Of a stretch of DNA of 64,000 nucleotides, positions 25,404 through 38,785 are shown piece after piece. The stretch's first letter is position 1. Each line of letters starts with the position of its first letter. The notes beneath the pieces were generated by a model that made no database searches, was not told the DNA's origin, and saw only the letters and a list, made by a program, of their open reading frames with translations. The stretch is from Cucumis sativus (Eukaryota; Streptophyta; Magnoliopsida; Cucurbitales; Cucurbitaceae). The DNA lies in the NCBI RefSeq assembly GCF_000004075.3, contig NC_026656.2, positions 17,804,607 through 17,868,606 on the forward strand. The letters are read 5' to 3'. Both the position numbers and the translations under genes were made by a program.

Positions 25404-28400
25404 TCAACCCCCAAGAGATTTGGGAACAGGAACAACAACCCAATTATTAGTCCTCAACTCCTCAGTTTTGGACATTATCTCACTGTTGAATGACATGAAT
25501 GACTTGTGTCGAGAGGCAAATGCTGCACTAAATCGCTTAATTCCTTCTCCTAAATCTCTTCGTCTCTGGACTTCACTGTTCAGTTCCTTTAATGCACTTT
25601 CTTTCAGATCTTTCTCCATCTCTAGCTTTTGAATACATTCTGACACCATTTTACGTAAAGAATCTCTTTCATCTTTCATAAGTTTCAACTCTCTTTCTAA
25701 GTTGTCATTTTGTTGCTTGGATAGTTCCAAACGTTGGTTGTTGGAATCTAGCTCTTTCTCAAGGCCGTGGCATCTTTCCTTAACATCATCAAGTTCAATA
25801 CTCAAACTTTCCTTCAAAAAGTCATCTTCAGCACACCCCTTTGATGTTTCTGATAACACAAGGGATTCCATTATGTTGTTTATGCTCCCACGAAGTACGT
25901 CATATTGTTCTTGAATAAGTGAATCATTGATGGCGGTAGATAGATGAGCCTCCAGAGTAGTAAAAAGACACGTTCCAATTTCACTGGTGCTTGATAGAAT
26001 TTTTTTTGTTGAGGGGTTCTCGTCATCTTTGGCACTCTAGCAAGAGAATAATAAAATTTTAAAAAGGGTGTTCTTTCACAGATTATCTTAAAAATTGCTA
26101 AGCAATGTAAAGATGTTTTAAATATAAGAATGTAATTCTACCTGGAGAGAAGATCGGATTTCCATGTAAACTTCTTTGCACATTGCCAAAGAATTGGAAA
26201 ACTTTTCCTGAAGTTCCTCGATTACTCGTTGTTTTTGTTTAATCTCTGATATCTCTGCCATTACTTTCTTGTTCACAAGAATTTGCTCCTCATGCTTTTC
26301 CTGTAATTTTCAACAATGGCGCAGAAAAGTTAGCAACGAAAGAGCATGAGGAATGATTGAAACATGAATGAGGGCCAAGTTTAACTAGAATTAAGCTTCT
26401 TTAATAAGAGGCATAACCCATTTCATTGAAATCTATCACCAAAAACGGAAAGATGATGGAAAGATGATAGAGACGTGATGTCTCTCATTGCTAATTAAGT
26501 TTGAGATGGAACCTTATCTTGAAGTTAAACTTAAACATTAGTTTTATTAAGTTTTATATTTCAGTTATTGTGAATCTTAAACTTAAGCATTGGGCTTCAG
26601 CTAAATGATGTCTGACTTGTTTGAAGTATGAATACAACATCCTACATTATCTACTAAGAATGTTGAAAACTTCGTTTATCCAAACCTCGTTTAATCTACA
26701 ATCACGGAAAAAAAAAAAAAAGGAAAGAAAGACAAGTTAAAATCAACCTGAAGTTTATTTTTCTCCATGATGGCATGCTCTAGTTGTCTCTCAAGATTTT
26801 GAATTTCTTGTTTATGATTCTCATTGGTGAGACCCTGACCCTGTAATTCAACCATAATTGCATCAGATTACAATCAATAAAACCAATCAAGCGAAAATCA
26901 TGTGATATAAGTATTAGCATATGTCATAAACAAGAGTAATGCCTAAATTTCAAGTCATAATTTTAATGTAAGACAAACTTCAGAAAGAAAAAGTTTAAGG
27001 AACTTTCATAATTATAGACGAGCAGACATAATGCCTCAGCAAAGTGGCATATAGAAACCTTCGTTACATGAAAAAGCACTTACAGGAGTTATTTCATTGA
27101 ATGGAAACGATTGCACTTTTCTTGCAGGAGTCGTTTGAAGTGAATCAAGGTCCGCTACAAAACCTTTATTCAATTTCAACCAAGCATCTTCATCTGCAAC
27201 ATTACTGAAAGCATCTGGAAGAGGACTAAACTCAGGAGGGATAGAGTAATCAGATCGCTTGGCAACAAAGGCATTAGGAGGTGCCTTGAAACAAGGTGTT
27301 ACAAATCCATCTTCGTGGCTTTTATTACAACTACCACCAAAATCTTCCCTTTGAGTGTTTTTCACAGAATCTTGTTCCTGCAAAATTGCAACAAAGTTTG
27401 GAATTGATGTTCAGTTTCAATTGGAGCATGCACGATTGTCCGTAAAGCTACCCCAAACAACAATAATGGCATTCTATAGTCATCCATGTCAAAATGTAAC
27501 AGATAATTTTATTTTCATACTCGACTTTGATTGGAGCTTTGTAGAGACTCCGAAAGATTGACAAGATTATTGAGACTTTCTATTTTCATCTGCTGCTCCC
27601 TGATACGTTGATCGCGTTCTTTATGTGAGTTCCTTTCCTCTTGAAGTTCCATTTGCAACTTCTCACGCTCAAGTTCAAACTGGATTATTGGAAATCAGCA
27701 TTTTATTATTAAAGAAAGCAAATCCTAGAATGTACGATTGGAGATATACATGTACTAAGAAGAAGAAGAATAATAAAGAAAGACAGAGAAGAGAAAAGAA
27801 AAGAAAACCTGCCTTCAATAAATCGTTCCTTAATTTCAAAACCTCCTGCTCAAGTACTTCCGCATGTGATCCCTACACAATAATTAACTGTCAACTACTC
27901 GAAATCTATTGATCAAGTGAGACAAATACGAGCGAACCTGAAGTTTTTTACGCAGTTCCTCTATCTCTTGATTTTGACGCTTCAATAACGCTGCATCTGT
28001 CAAAATCTGGGACAATAGTAAGGAGAATTAGTTGCAACATACAAATGATAGACAAAGGATACTACATTGAAAAACAATTAACAATTAACAATTGCATTTG
28101 GTAAAAAAATTAGTGACGTAGTTTTGATCACAAGAATAACGTAAGTTCAAACCAAACCAACGTCACAACTTCAGAGTGGTCAGATACTGGGAATACAAAA
28201 AATGCACTAAAGTTTATGTCTCTTGATGAATAAAAGAATAGAGTAGGCTATTTCCAGAAGAACACCTCATTCACTTGAACACAATTGGTGATCCGCTTCG
28301 CTCTGCTAGCAAACTGAAGAGTTCCTTTTGTTTCCTCTATATGTACCTAAAAGCACATATCAAATTTGAAGAAAAGGAGGATAAGTTTAAGTTATATGAA

Positions 28401-30159
28401 TCTAAGTTGACCGTGGAACGGTACGTTCTAAATTCTACACACCGTTATGCACTAAATAAGAAAACTAAAAGAAAAATCCATTGCATACCTCTTCTGGAGC
28501 TATGGTGCATATTATTGAAGTTTTAGCATTGCCACCCAGAGCTGGTTGAAGTATGCGCGTTAGCTTACTGTCTCGATAGGGAATGTGCCCTCTGTCCCAA
28601 AAGAGTAAAACATTATTTACTGTCACTTCACGAAAGAAAAAGAGCTTTCCAGGAGAAGAAACTACCTCTGCCTAACCCCCTCGCTTAACTTATTAATAAC
28701 ATTCCCAAGAATCATTAAACTCTTATTGATATGCTTCCCTTCTTTCAAACGTGTTCCTTCAGCCCCAGTCTTAGCAATACGCTCAGACCCCGCTAGGTCT
28801 ACCAAATTCTATTTCCCATAACACAAGCAAACTCAAACGATCAGAGAACATGAATTATTATCTTTGACTAAATCATAAGTTAATGCCATGTGGTAGATTT
28901 GTGCAGGGTACGAACCAATACAGAAACGCGTATTGAATCCGCACTCAAATTTTCACCAATTTCCTTCCCCTTGCTTTCAATTACCTGCATATGTTGAACT
29001 CGCATAAATAAAGATATTAGTTATAGGAGCTCCCTATCCAAATACTTAACATACACCTACCATTCTGAATATCGTGTGTGACCTACTGCTCCTCGCATTC
29101 ATATTTGTTTCACCAAAGTGTTTGTTTACTGCAGGAGAAGTGTATGTCTTAGTGTTTCAGGTTCAAGAAACAAATAAACTTATCCCAAATATAGTTTATA
29201 TATGGTTTGTTCTATACCTTCACCCTGCTTGATGAGCTTTAATACTTGATCAACATTACTGACAATTTCCTCCTTGAGACCGGCAACAAATATCCCGCGC
29301 TAAAGAGAGAGCTCTGTTAGTTCTGTTAGTTCTGTTTTCATATACCTTGAAAAATAATACAAAAAAATCCAAGGGAATGAATGGCATAACAACCTCCAAG
29401 CTCTCATGAATTGGCAATTTATTGTTCTCAACGGCAAATAGATCATTGATTTCCTCGTTATAAATTTCCATGTAAGAAACTCTAATCAGAAATTCTCGAT
29501 CTGACGTCTGATAACACAACAGAAAAATATGGCGTAAAAAGTTTTATCTTGCAACTTCAAGGATTTCATATTGACTTCAAGACTCAAACAAGCTTTTACC
29601 GCGTGAATTTTTTCGAACACGTCTTTCACTGCTCTGTGAATAACTCCGGCGTCGGTTTCAGAACCATTCATGGTGAAAGTTTTTCCACTGCTGGTCTGTC
29701 CATAAGCGAAAGCAGTTCCTACAATATCTCAATTATGAGCTACGTCGTCAAAAATCCAATAAACAATAATGCATTTGAATGGTTCCATATGAAGCATTGA
29801 AGAAAGAAGAGAGAACCATACCATTAAAACCTTCAACTGCAGCATGGATGATATCCCGAACAACGAGTTCATAAACACTGCCGTTGGTACAACTTTCATC
29901 CAACACATGATCTAGAGTGAAAAAAAAAGAGTAAAACACAAGAAGAAATGAGGTAATTATGAGTGGGAATTTGTTCCATTCGAGGAAAACATGAACAAGT
30001 GGATAGAAAAGTACCAAAAGCATATGAATTGCCGGAGATTGGTGTGCCGTGAGGTCTGTGAAGCGAAATTCGATTGTGGTCAATCTTCCAATACATTCCA
30101 TGGAGTGAATCTTGAGACACAGATGGTCTCAATCGAACAGCAACGCATATTTTCTCCAT
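25404..30159 (-). CDS. KIN7N: Kinesin-like protein, KIN-7 family (KIN-7N type)
   Basis: Seventeen exons: 30159-30015, 29911-29822, 29718-29600, 29507-29394, 29299-29218, 29128-29061, 28984-28916, 28808-28666, 28591-28489, 28346-28266, 28006-27938, 27872-27813, 27679-27521, 27377-27084, 26840-26748, 26300-26142 and 26036-25404; about 826 residues in one frame. The N-terminal motor domain (about 1-335) has the P-loop GQTSSGKT at 85-92, switch I NARSSRSH at 194-201, switch II DLAGSE at 233-238, and [11 protein letters not shown]. After the neck ([15 protein letters not shown]) come coiled-coil stretches rich in Leu, Glu and Lys. It is a plus-end microtubule motor by family. Start MEKICVAVR and the whole layout agree with Arabidopsis At1g59540, a CENP-E-like kinesin linked to cell division. 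Intron 12 has a GC donor (see findings). All other introns are GT-AG. Confidence 0.93.
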
Positions 30160-30224
30160 ATTCGAGCTCTCTGTGTGTCAATGAACTCTCTTTCCCTCTC
30201 TGATCTAGGGCTGATCTGAGCGGG

Positions 30225-30380
30225 ATTTGTGTTTCAAACGGCTTTCTAATTTCAAAATGTTTTGTTTACAGAAATACCCTCCTCGCTTGTCATAATATTA
30301 CGCTCTATACCATCCCGTTTCTCTTTGGGCCCAAATTGCAAGGAAAATTGTTTTTGGGCTAAATCTAAGCCCAAATTTTG
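30225..30380 (-). promoter_or_regulatory. Kinesin promoter with MSA-like and TGGGCY elements
   Basis: AACGG at 30237-30241, in the setting ttcaaacggctttc, resembles the mitosis-specific activator (MSA) core bound by three-repeat MYB proteins at G2/M. Further upstream TGGGCCC (30328-30334), TGGGCT (about 30355) and AGCCCA (about 30368) are site-II-like elements. Position, about 80-210 bp above the start codon, suits a proximal promoter. Function is inferred. Confidence 0.45.
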
Positions 30381-32394
30381 ATGGGTAGAGTCAGATTGAA
30401 AGTAGTTTTAAATTTGAAAAATATAGACTCATTTCGTTTGGAAACTAAATTGTTATTTATTAATGTTGAATATTTTCGATCTTTTGTTTATCATTTGTTT
30501 AACTTTTAAAAGTAGTGCAAATAGACAAATAATATACTAATTAATGGTGAAAGAGATTTGTTGTATATATTGTTTATTTACTTATTTTACTTTTTAAAAA
30601 AATCATGTCAAATGCAAAGTTATCTCTATTATTGTCTTACATTCGTAAAAGTAAAAGAAGAATGGACACATATAATTAAGTATTATTAGGAGATTACAAA
30701 TTGTGTTGATGGTGATAGTATGATCCTATCCATGCACCTGCCACCGTTTGTTTGGACGTGCGTGCCACACATCGCTCAGTAATACAGTCGCATTTCTCTC
30801 TACTAATACAAATAGTTCTAAATGAGTTTTTTTATCGTTTCTATCGTCAGAAGTAAGTCTGGCCAACCAGTAAAGTTTAGTTTAATTGAAAACTATAAAA
30901 AATAATGAATTTTTAATAACAGTATTTGAAACACTAAATCTATACCATGGAGTTTTTATTGTATTACATTTAGAAACAATTATTAGTGTCCACCTTTCAA
31001 AGATTAAAACGTGGGATTGATGATTCATTTTCCGCTATCTAAGTATAAATAAATCCCCACTTAATAATTATCCTACAAGAGAGAGAATCTAATCAATAAA
31101 AAATGAAAATGTAACAAAAAAAAACAGTGATTTGATATCTAAAAGAATGTGAAATAAATACTGATTTGATATCTAAAAGAGAGGGTGAAAGAAGGGACGT
31201 TTTTTTTTTTCAACTTTTAATACATCATGAAACCAAGAACATGACATATATTACCCATATAACTACTTCCCCATCTATCAAATAATTGCTCTTTCAATTT
31301 TCAATCCATCCACTAAACCTATTATATTTAAACTTTAAGCATGTATTTAAATTTATATCAATATGTTCATTTTTTAAAATAAAAATTACATTAACGTGTT
31401 GTTTTTTTTTATTGATATTTCATATTTTTACAAATAACTAAGTGATTGAAATAATTAAATTTTAACCCAACTAAAATAGGTCAAATAGACATCTTTCAAA
31501 TTTTTTATTTTTAGATATTTTTTTAGAAGTATCAATTGATATCAAACATTTTATTGATTCCTTTCCTTGGCACTCTTATTGAAATATCAATCTATTTATT
31601 GACATCGATATTTTTAATATTGTATTTAAATATTTTAATTAAAAAAATAATATTATTTAAATATCACGTTATTTGGTTTTTCAACTTCAAAATCAAGTTT
31701 GATTAAAGAATCTAATCCGTAATATATAAACTTTTAGAATAAATGATAAAATAAAAAGTCATATATTTTAGCATTTTAAATAAAAACTTGTAATTACTTT
31801 TTACATTAATTGATGTTTCAAAATTAGGTTTATGTGAAGTATGAATTTTGAAGTGACTGCAACATTAATTTTATCACAATTTTCATCAAAAGCCATATAA
31901 GGTTCTATTCTAAATCTAATCATCGATAAAATATGCACATTTTTATTAAAAAGAAAAACAAAGTTCAAGAGTATTAATTGTAGTTTAAACTAATGTCTGA
32001 ACTTAAAAATATTTAATTAAAGAAAACCCTATTTAAGATAATATAATATCAATAAAATCTATTTAAGAATTAAAAAAAAATACAAACACCACCAATAAAA
32101 TACTCAGCATATGATAATCAATTGTGACTTTAAGATATTTAATATTTCATAATCTATCATAAAACTTACAAAAATACAAAACACTATCAATAAGATCACA
32201 ACTTCCTTAAAAAAGAAAACATATATACAATGCATTTCAACCTCAAAGAAGAGAGTAAGTAGTTGCAACGACTTTGATACATTCTATCTAACAAAAATAA
32301 AGTAATCAAAATTAAAACAATATTTAATAAAGTGATTCAATTAAGCTTTAATCAAATTTCAAACAAATCACAAAAAAGAAAAAGAAAAAGAAAA

Positions 32395-32620
32395 AAGGCA
32401 ACCAATCAGCGGGTGATACGTAGACCACTACGTGGCACGAATTGTGAGGTTAGGTTCCTTCGGTCAACTACGCACACGTGGCTGAGCTCTTCCCAGCCTT
32501 CTTTTTTATCCGGTCTTTTTGGCTTTTGATTTACCGGTTCAATACCTCCCAATCTGGACCCTCCACGTGGACTTTGATAAAAAAGGATTGGTAGGCGGCA
32601 GCCCCCCCTCTCTCTTTGAA
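32395..32620. promoter_or_regulatory. G-box-rich island
   Basis: CACGTG occurs at 32475-32480 and 32564-32569 (as ccacgtgg), and tacgtggca at about 32430. The island is clearly richer in G+C than the flanks. Such clusters are bound by bZIP and bHLH factors. It sits about 2.3 kb upstream of the kinesin start codon, so whether it serves a gene is unknown. Confidence 0.35.
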
Positions 32621-35180
32621 TTATGGAGATTACTTTCTCATAACTTCTTTTCTTAACTTTAATTAATTAAATTAGCTTTTCCTTTTTTAGTGTGATTGAT
32701 CGATTAAAAAGGTTACCAATTATAAAAATTATATATATTTATATATGTATGAATAAATAAATCAATGTGACAATTCTTGCAAATCTACTATATGTTGTGC
32801 TTTGTGCACATGTATTGTTCAAAGGGTAATGTATCAATTTCAATGACAACATATAGATTGAGAAAAAAAGGAAGAGGAAGATTTTGTAATCTTGATTTTA
32901 CATCTTTTTGTTTTTGTTTTTTTTTTTTAAAAAAAATAAAACAATCATTTCAATCTAGATTTGTTGCATCATGAATGTGCAAAAGTTTTTGTGGATTATT
33001 AATTTGTTTGATTGAATTCATTATAAGTTATAGTTAATATTTTATTTAAAAAGATGTTGTTTATGTAAAAAATAAAATATAATAACATATGTGGAGTTTG
33101 TTTAGTATATATATATTATTTTTATTGAATTCGTTGTAAGAGGACAAGTAAATATTCAAATTTGGTATAAAGATATGCACACGTGAATTATAATCTCTTA
33201 TAAAAGAATGTATATACCAATCCCTTCTTTAATATTTAAAGTCATAGTTCCTTTCATTTTTTTTCTTCTAATAAAAGTAAATTAGGATAGGAAAAAAATA
33301 GAATTTTCTTTATCCTAAATGATTTTGATTTGATTTGTTCCTAATTACTTTTTTGTTTCTAATTACTAATTTAAAAGATTGTGTGTTTGTGCTAATATAA
33401 TACCATTGTAAATAGGTACGAGACTATATATTGACGACGTGTCCACTATGTTATCTTAAAAAATTCAAGTAAAAAAGATGAAGAAAAAGTACAAAATTTC
33501 TTTGGTTATATATATATATATATAAAAAGTCTCAATTGATAATAAAATTATTGCATATATGTATGTATAAAAAAGGGAAACAAAAAGGGAAAGTTTTATT
33601 TAATATGACCACACCAATTCCTTTGCTCCTCAACTCACAAGTGGAAGAACCATTCCCTTCACCGAAAGAGAGACCAAGTTCTTTCACTTCAAATTGTTCT
33701 TATTTTTATTTTCATTTTCATTTTATTTTTCTATGTATATATTATGATTTATGTATATTAAAAACATAGCTAGTTAGATGGAAAATTATTTTTGTAAGAC
33801 CCACATTATGTCACACTTGAGTGTTCACTTGGAATCATATAAATATATACCCTACACACAAATTATTTGAGTTATCGAACTAAAAAAAAAAGTGTTCAAT
33901 TTTGTATTGTTTGTATTGATTCTAATAAGCTATCAATTAATTTACTATTTAATATTCTTAAATTGAGGTTGGATTTTAAAATATTGTTTTTTATGATATG
34001 AATTAGAGTATGAGAATTTGAAGATTATTATTCAACATGGAATCAAATGAATAAATGCGTACCTATAAATTATATTTTAATTAAGTTATGTTTGATTATT
34101 GTTTTGGCTCTGAAATTAATTATGCGTTGGTTGTTAGAACATAATTAAATAAGTGCCCAAGTAGGAAAGCTAAAATAACATATAAACTTTTAAATAAACA
34201 AATAGAATTATAATTATAATGTTACTTAATTAGGATTACGAGAAGGTGTTGAAATAATATAATTCAATATCTTAATTCTCTGACATGTATTTTCTTAGGG
34301 CCATTTTCACGTCCTCCTTTATTTTAATCATACTTTTTTTTTAATTAATTGTCTCAAACATAAATACAAGTTAACGTATATTAAACAGTACAACTCTTTT
34401 AAAACTAATAAGTTCAAATAGGAAGGGAAGAATATTAAAATGGGTATAGTAAACATTTGAAACAAACTAGGAAGGGACTGACACACCAAAGAAACAAGTT
34501 GGTAATTGTCTAATTGGAAAATAAGGGTTCAGTTGATTGATGTCAGATAGTTTTTTGTTTAACATAAAAAGGGTCTTTTGGTTATTATTTTATGATTGTT
34601 GTTTAAAAAGAGAAAAAGAGAAAAAGAGAAAGGAAAGAAGAAGTGGTCAAAATAGAATTATATTGAGATGATACATTATGGAGGGAGGGGGGGGCATGGG
34701 TTTCAGTGATACTCAGTCATGTGCACGCATCGCCCAAAAGATACCTCTCCTCCTCCCCCTTCCCCTTCTCCTTCCCCCACACACCATGCATTACTATATT
34801 TTTAAATCCCTAAACCCTTTTTTCCTTTCACTTTTCATAATATCGTTCTATTAAACTATTGTGATATTGTGATCATTTTTTGAAAAAATATATAACCTTC
34901 TCTTCCCTCACTAACGTGCTTCTATGTTGATGTTTCAATTGGGTGAAAACATCCCTAATTTAAAAATAATTTTAATAATATAACACATAGTGCATTATTA
35001 TGGATTGTATTTGAAACAACTCTTATTTAAATTGATAACTAAACAATTTATAGGGTTTAGTAAAAAAAAAATATATTTACGCTGCACGCAAAAAAAGCTA
35101 ATGAAAAATAAAAACGATTGTCACAGATAATAAATATTTTGTTGACTTTACTATTTCTTTTATACCTCTTGATAAGTTAA

Positions 35181-35201
35181 ATTATTATTATTATTATTAT
35201 T
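35181..35201. repeat. (ATT)7 microsatellite
   Basis: Perfect trinucleotide run followed by gttttgttttgtt. Confidence 0.85.
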
Positions 35202-35707
35202 GTTTTGTTTTGTTGCTGTCAAAATGTCATTTTTCAAGTTAGGAAGAAATTAGGGATTAAGAAAAAAAAAGTAGTGAAAAACAGAATTTAAAATATGCTT
35301 CAAATAACACATTCAATGTTATCGATTAAACCATTCACTCACTAAATACTTTTACTTTAATCACTTCAAATTTTTAACGTTAAAAATGGGTTTGCAGCCG
35401 ATATGCTTTCTTTTCTTTTAAAAAGAGTATGCCACATCAACCTTTAGCCTCTTAGTTATTCCCCCATCTAATAATCTACGCATAACAAAGTTGTTGAATA
35501 TTTCTTTTTTAGGAAAAGTTGTTGAAAAATTAAGTTGTGCAATTTATTAACTATATTTCCAATTTTTTCTTGGGTGGAACTCTATACCTGCTGTTGATAT
35601 AAGTATTTTGATTAAGTTAATTTTATATATCTAGATTCTTACAAATTAGAAAACAACAGGCCAATTACTTTATTTAACTTATACTAGCTAATAGCTATAG
35701 CAACAAC

Positions 35708-35759
35708 AAAAAGTTTAAACCTCAAATATACGTAAAAAGTTTAAACCTCAAATATGTGT
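35708..35759. repeat. 26-bp tandem duplication
   Basis: aaaaagtttaaacctcaaat begins at 35708 and again at 35734; the copies differ only near their 3' ends (atacgt against atgtgt). Confidence 0.8.
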
Positions 35760-36153
35760 TCTACGAAGAATTGGTTCGAATTACAACTTCTCTTCAATCA
35801 AACAAAAAAGTTGATACATAAATCATGTCATGAATTATGACTGAACTATTGAATAATGCAGAGTCACCACGTCTAAAAAAACATTGATATTTACCAATTA
35901 CTCTCTCATTTAAATTTTCTAAAACAATTTAATTACTTCTAAATCTTTTTAAGTACTTTTGTGACTTTATTGAAAGAGAGGGAAGAACCAAAAAGAACTC
36001 GATATTTTTTCACTTCCAATGCTTATGATACATACAGGAGAGTGTACTAACTTTTTTTTCTTCTTTTTCAATTATTAAAACTCAGTGCTATGCAGATATT
36101 TATATATATTTTTTCCTTTTCTGTTTTTACTTTTACGTAAACTTCTTTGAAGG

Positions 36154-36615
36154 CTATTGCATGACGGCCAAGATCCGGCAAAGATCCGAAAGCCTGGCCC
36201 GAAGACCCATAGACTCCATCCACAACCAATCGTTTTCTCTCATAACCATATGACGGCTGTTCAGAACCCGCCCTAGCCGCTCCTTCAATTCCCGGTTCTG
36301 CATCATCAACCGGTTCACCTCACTAGTTAGATCTTCCAAATGTCTCTTCTTCCTCCACCGCGATCTCCGGGCCGACTCCCGGTTTGATATCATCCGCCGC
36401 AGCTTCCTCTCATCATCATTGGTTGAACAATTAGTTACTGAGGTTCGCATCGAGCCCTGTGAATCGGAACCTGGACTTGGGGGGCCATCGTTATTGGCTA
36501 GAAAGAGTGACAAGAGCTCTTCGATTTCGGAGGCAGTGAACTCATGATTATTCTGATGATCAGGTACCTCACACTGAAACCCAACTCCATTTTCACCCAT
36601 ATTCAGCATTGCCAT
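36154..36615 (-). CDS. bZIP4: bZIP transcription factor, small S-group type (bZIP4-like)
   Basis: One exon, 153 residues. The basic region spans about residues 70-92 with the N-x7-R signature N78...R86 (NRESARRSR). The zipper follows in heptads L96, L103, L110, V117, M124. The acidic N-terminal part holds FTASEIEELLSLF, seen in many small plant bZIPs. Short length, a single exon and SRWRKKRHLEDL place it in group S; the neighbour KIN-7N suggests the Arabidopsis bZIP4 (At1g59530) orthologue. It should bind ACGT-core sites, often as a heterodimer with group C bZIPs. I start at the ATG at 36615; an in-frame ATG at 36795 lies upstream of the likely TATA box. No sucrose-control uORF peptide, known from group S1, was seen. 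Confidence 0.88.
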   Translation of the reverse strand: MAMLNMGENGVGFQCEVPDHQNNHEFTASEIEELLSLFLANNDGPPSPGSDSQGSMRTSVTNCSTNDDERKLRRMISNRESARRSRWRKKRHLEDLTSEVNRLMMQNRELKERLGRVLNSRHMVMRENDWLWMESMGLRARLSDLCRILAVMQ

Positions 36616-36708
36616 GTCAAAATGAAAATTAAAACTGAGAGAGAGAGAGAGAGAGAGAGATTGAGAGAGCAAAGGGGATGAAGGAAGAGGAAGTGTTGGG
36701 TATTTATG
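36616..36708 (-). promoter_or_regulatory. bZIP core promoter and CT-repeat leader
   Basis: On the minus strand a TATA-like CATAAATACC lies at about 36709-36700. A pyrimidine-rich leader follows, including a 24-base (CT)n run at 36660-36637, before the ATG at 36615. This would give a 5' UTR of about 55-60 bases. Such CT leaders are common in plant genes. Confidence 0.5.
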
Positions 36709-37871
36709 GAAAAATATTGGAGAGACACATGGGACCCAATAAGACATAAAACCTTGGAGGAGTGAGGTAAACAAACTTTTATTGTAAAATAGCACGTGAT
36801 TTGTTTCATGAAGAAAAAAATGTATGTTAATTTGTGAGGCCTTTTGAATTTATTTATTATTATTATTTCTGAAGAAAATAAAAAATTATCATAATATTTT
36901 GTTCCATGAGAGTTGATTTTATGTAAGAATAGTATTTAATTCCCAACCCTGTCTTATATATATACAAATTAACCATCTTATATGGACACGGAGATTAAAA
37001 TGGTCTTGGAAACAAAATTAGAAAAAGCTGCTTTTGAAGAACATCTGGCAGCAACAGAAAGATATATAGCTAATGCTCTACTACTATTCAAATCTAGCCA
37101 TGCCATTAGCACTTAAAAGTCAAGCAAAGCAAAGACCCACACAATAAAAGAGATAGTAATGTGGCAAAATATGAATTTGGTCCTTGCTATACATTAGTAG
37201 TAGTAGTAGTTGTCTGATAAGAAAATAAGAGAAAAAGAGAACAAAAAATTCTGTCTTTTATGGGAGTTGTGCAGCGGTGGCAAGGTGCTGGACCAGAAAT
37301 GTTGCTTTTAACTTTTGGATTAGTAAAAGAGAAAGTAAAGGGGGGGAATATGAGATTGTGGTTTAGCTTAATCATGAAGAGTCAAGCAAATAACGACACG
37401 ATGGAATGGAGATGTCATGAAGTTATAAAGCTTAAAAAGCTTTTTTAAGAGGGGTATGGTTATGGTATGGTATTGTAATGGTTGAGCCCATGACTTTGGC
37501 AACAAAGTGTAAACCAACCTATGAACAGTTGGATGAGAATGAATAAAATATTTAGCCTACAAAAGGAAAGACATAAACCAAAGCTATCAGCATGGTTTTG
37601 GGAAAACTAGGAAAAGTTGTTCTAGTTTGTCATTTTTTTTCTTTCCTTATATTTTCACCCCTCCCTCTCATTACCCAATAGTCAAAATTTTGTCTCGAGG
37701 AATTACAGTCACATCTGAAGGACAGTAACCTACTTATTGGGTCATTACAATCTGTATTTTGCCTATAAAGGGTGGGAGGTAACTATGGAGAATGCATGCA
37801 ACACATTAACTTTTTTTTCTTCAATAATTTTGTTTGTTTCGAATCAAGTACTGTGATAAAACAAGTGAATA

Positions 37872-37969
37872 GACCAATTATTCAAACTTAGATTGGAGTA
37901 TTGTGCAGAAAGAAAAAGAGGACCAATTATTCAAACTTAGATTGGAGTATTGCGTAGAAAGAAAAAGAG
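37872..37969. repeat. 49-bp tandem duplication
   Basis: Two adjacent copies starting gaccaattattcaaactta at 37872 and 37921. They differ at only about two positions (ttgtgcag against ttgcgtag), so the duplication looks recent. Confidence 0.9.
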
Positions 37970-38785
37970 TTAACACGTCAAAGCTAGATTTGACTCTAGT
38001 CAATGGTATTAATATGACTTCTATCTTTAGAAGTTGAATATACAGACCAAATTGAATAAAGAGTGTTTGAACTGAATTTGAGTTTGAGTTTGATTAATGT
38101 GTTATATTACGCAAGTCAATAAACTTTGAAGTTGAAATCAATATGTGACAACTTAAACATAGTCTAACTTACTAGAAATACTATCAACTTAGAGATCAAA
38201 GGATAAAATTTTCAAACCAACACAATGAATCGAAAAAAGGAAAAAAAAAATTGAACTCACATAATTTGTGTTCGTTTTGTGAATCTATAAGTTGTAGAAG
38301 TTAGGTTGTATAAACGTACCATAAAAGAATTTTAGTAAGTTATTTTGTTGAGTTGATATATATAATCTAAAAGATAGATAGGTTCATAAACTTAATTAGG
38401 TAACACTTTAGAAATTTCTTTCGCTTGAGAGACAAAGGCATCGCATACGAAACACCGGCGATTTTATAGCCCTAGAAGAAGGTTAGAAGTTAGAACACAT
38501 ATAATATATGTAACCCATGAGAGAGGTAGATATCTACAAAAAAGCTTGTTAATTTAATCCCATTTATTCAATCGATGAGGGCAGCTTTTATTTAAACTCC
38601 AAACCTTGAAAAGCACCGTCGGGTGTTTCACCGGATCCGGAGTCTCGCCCATAGTTCAAAACATGGCATGCACAATTATCAAATCTCAAGCAGAGAAGGA
38701 TTCCATTACATAAATTTACACCAAATTCTCTACCATTGTCTTACTTAATTAACAATTAGTTTTTAGCCTTTAGCATATAAGCGAG

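Larger units (their letters stand above)
30381..36153. other. Intergenic region, no gene seen
   Basis: About 5.8 kb of AT-rich DNA between the kinesin promoter and the bZIP 3' end. It holds a direct repeat of tgatttgatatctaaaaga (about 31127 and 31165), a denser CACGTG-bearing island (32395-32620), an (ATT)7 run (35181-35201) and a 26-bp tandem pair (35708-35757). Open frames such as 32332-32529 and 33536-33769 carry no known motif and look random. Confidence 0.6.

Noticed and set aside
36616-36809. Upstream ATGs (36795 in frame with the bZIP, 36809 as an overlapping uORF)
   Set aside because: A TATA-like element and CT-rich leader lie between them and the bZIP ATG, so they are probably not in the mRNA. 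The peptide is not the sucrose-control uORF.
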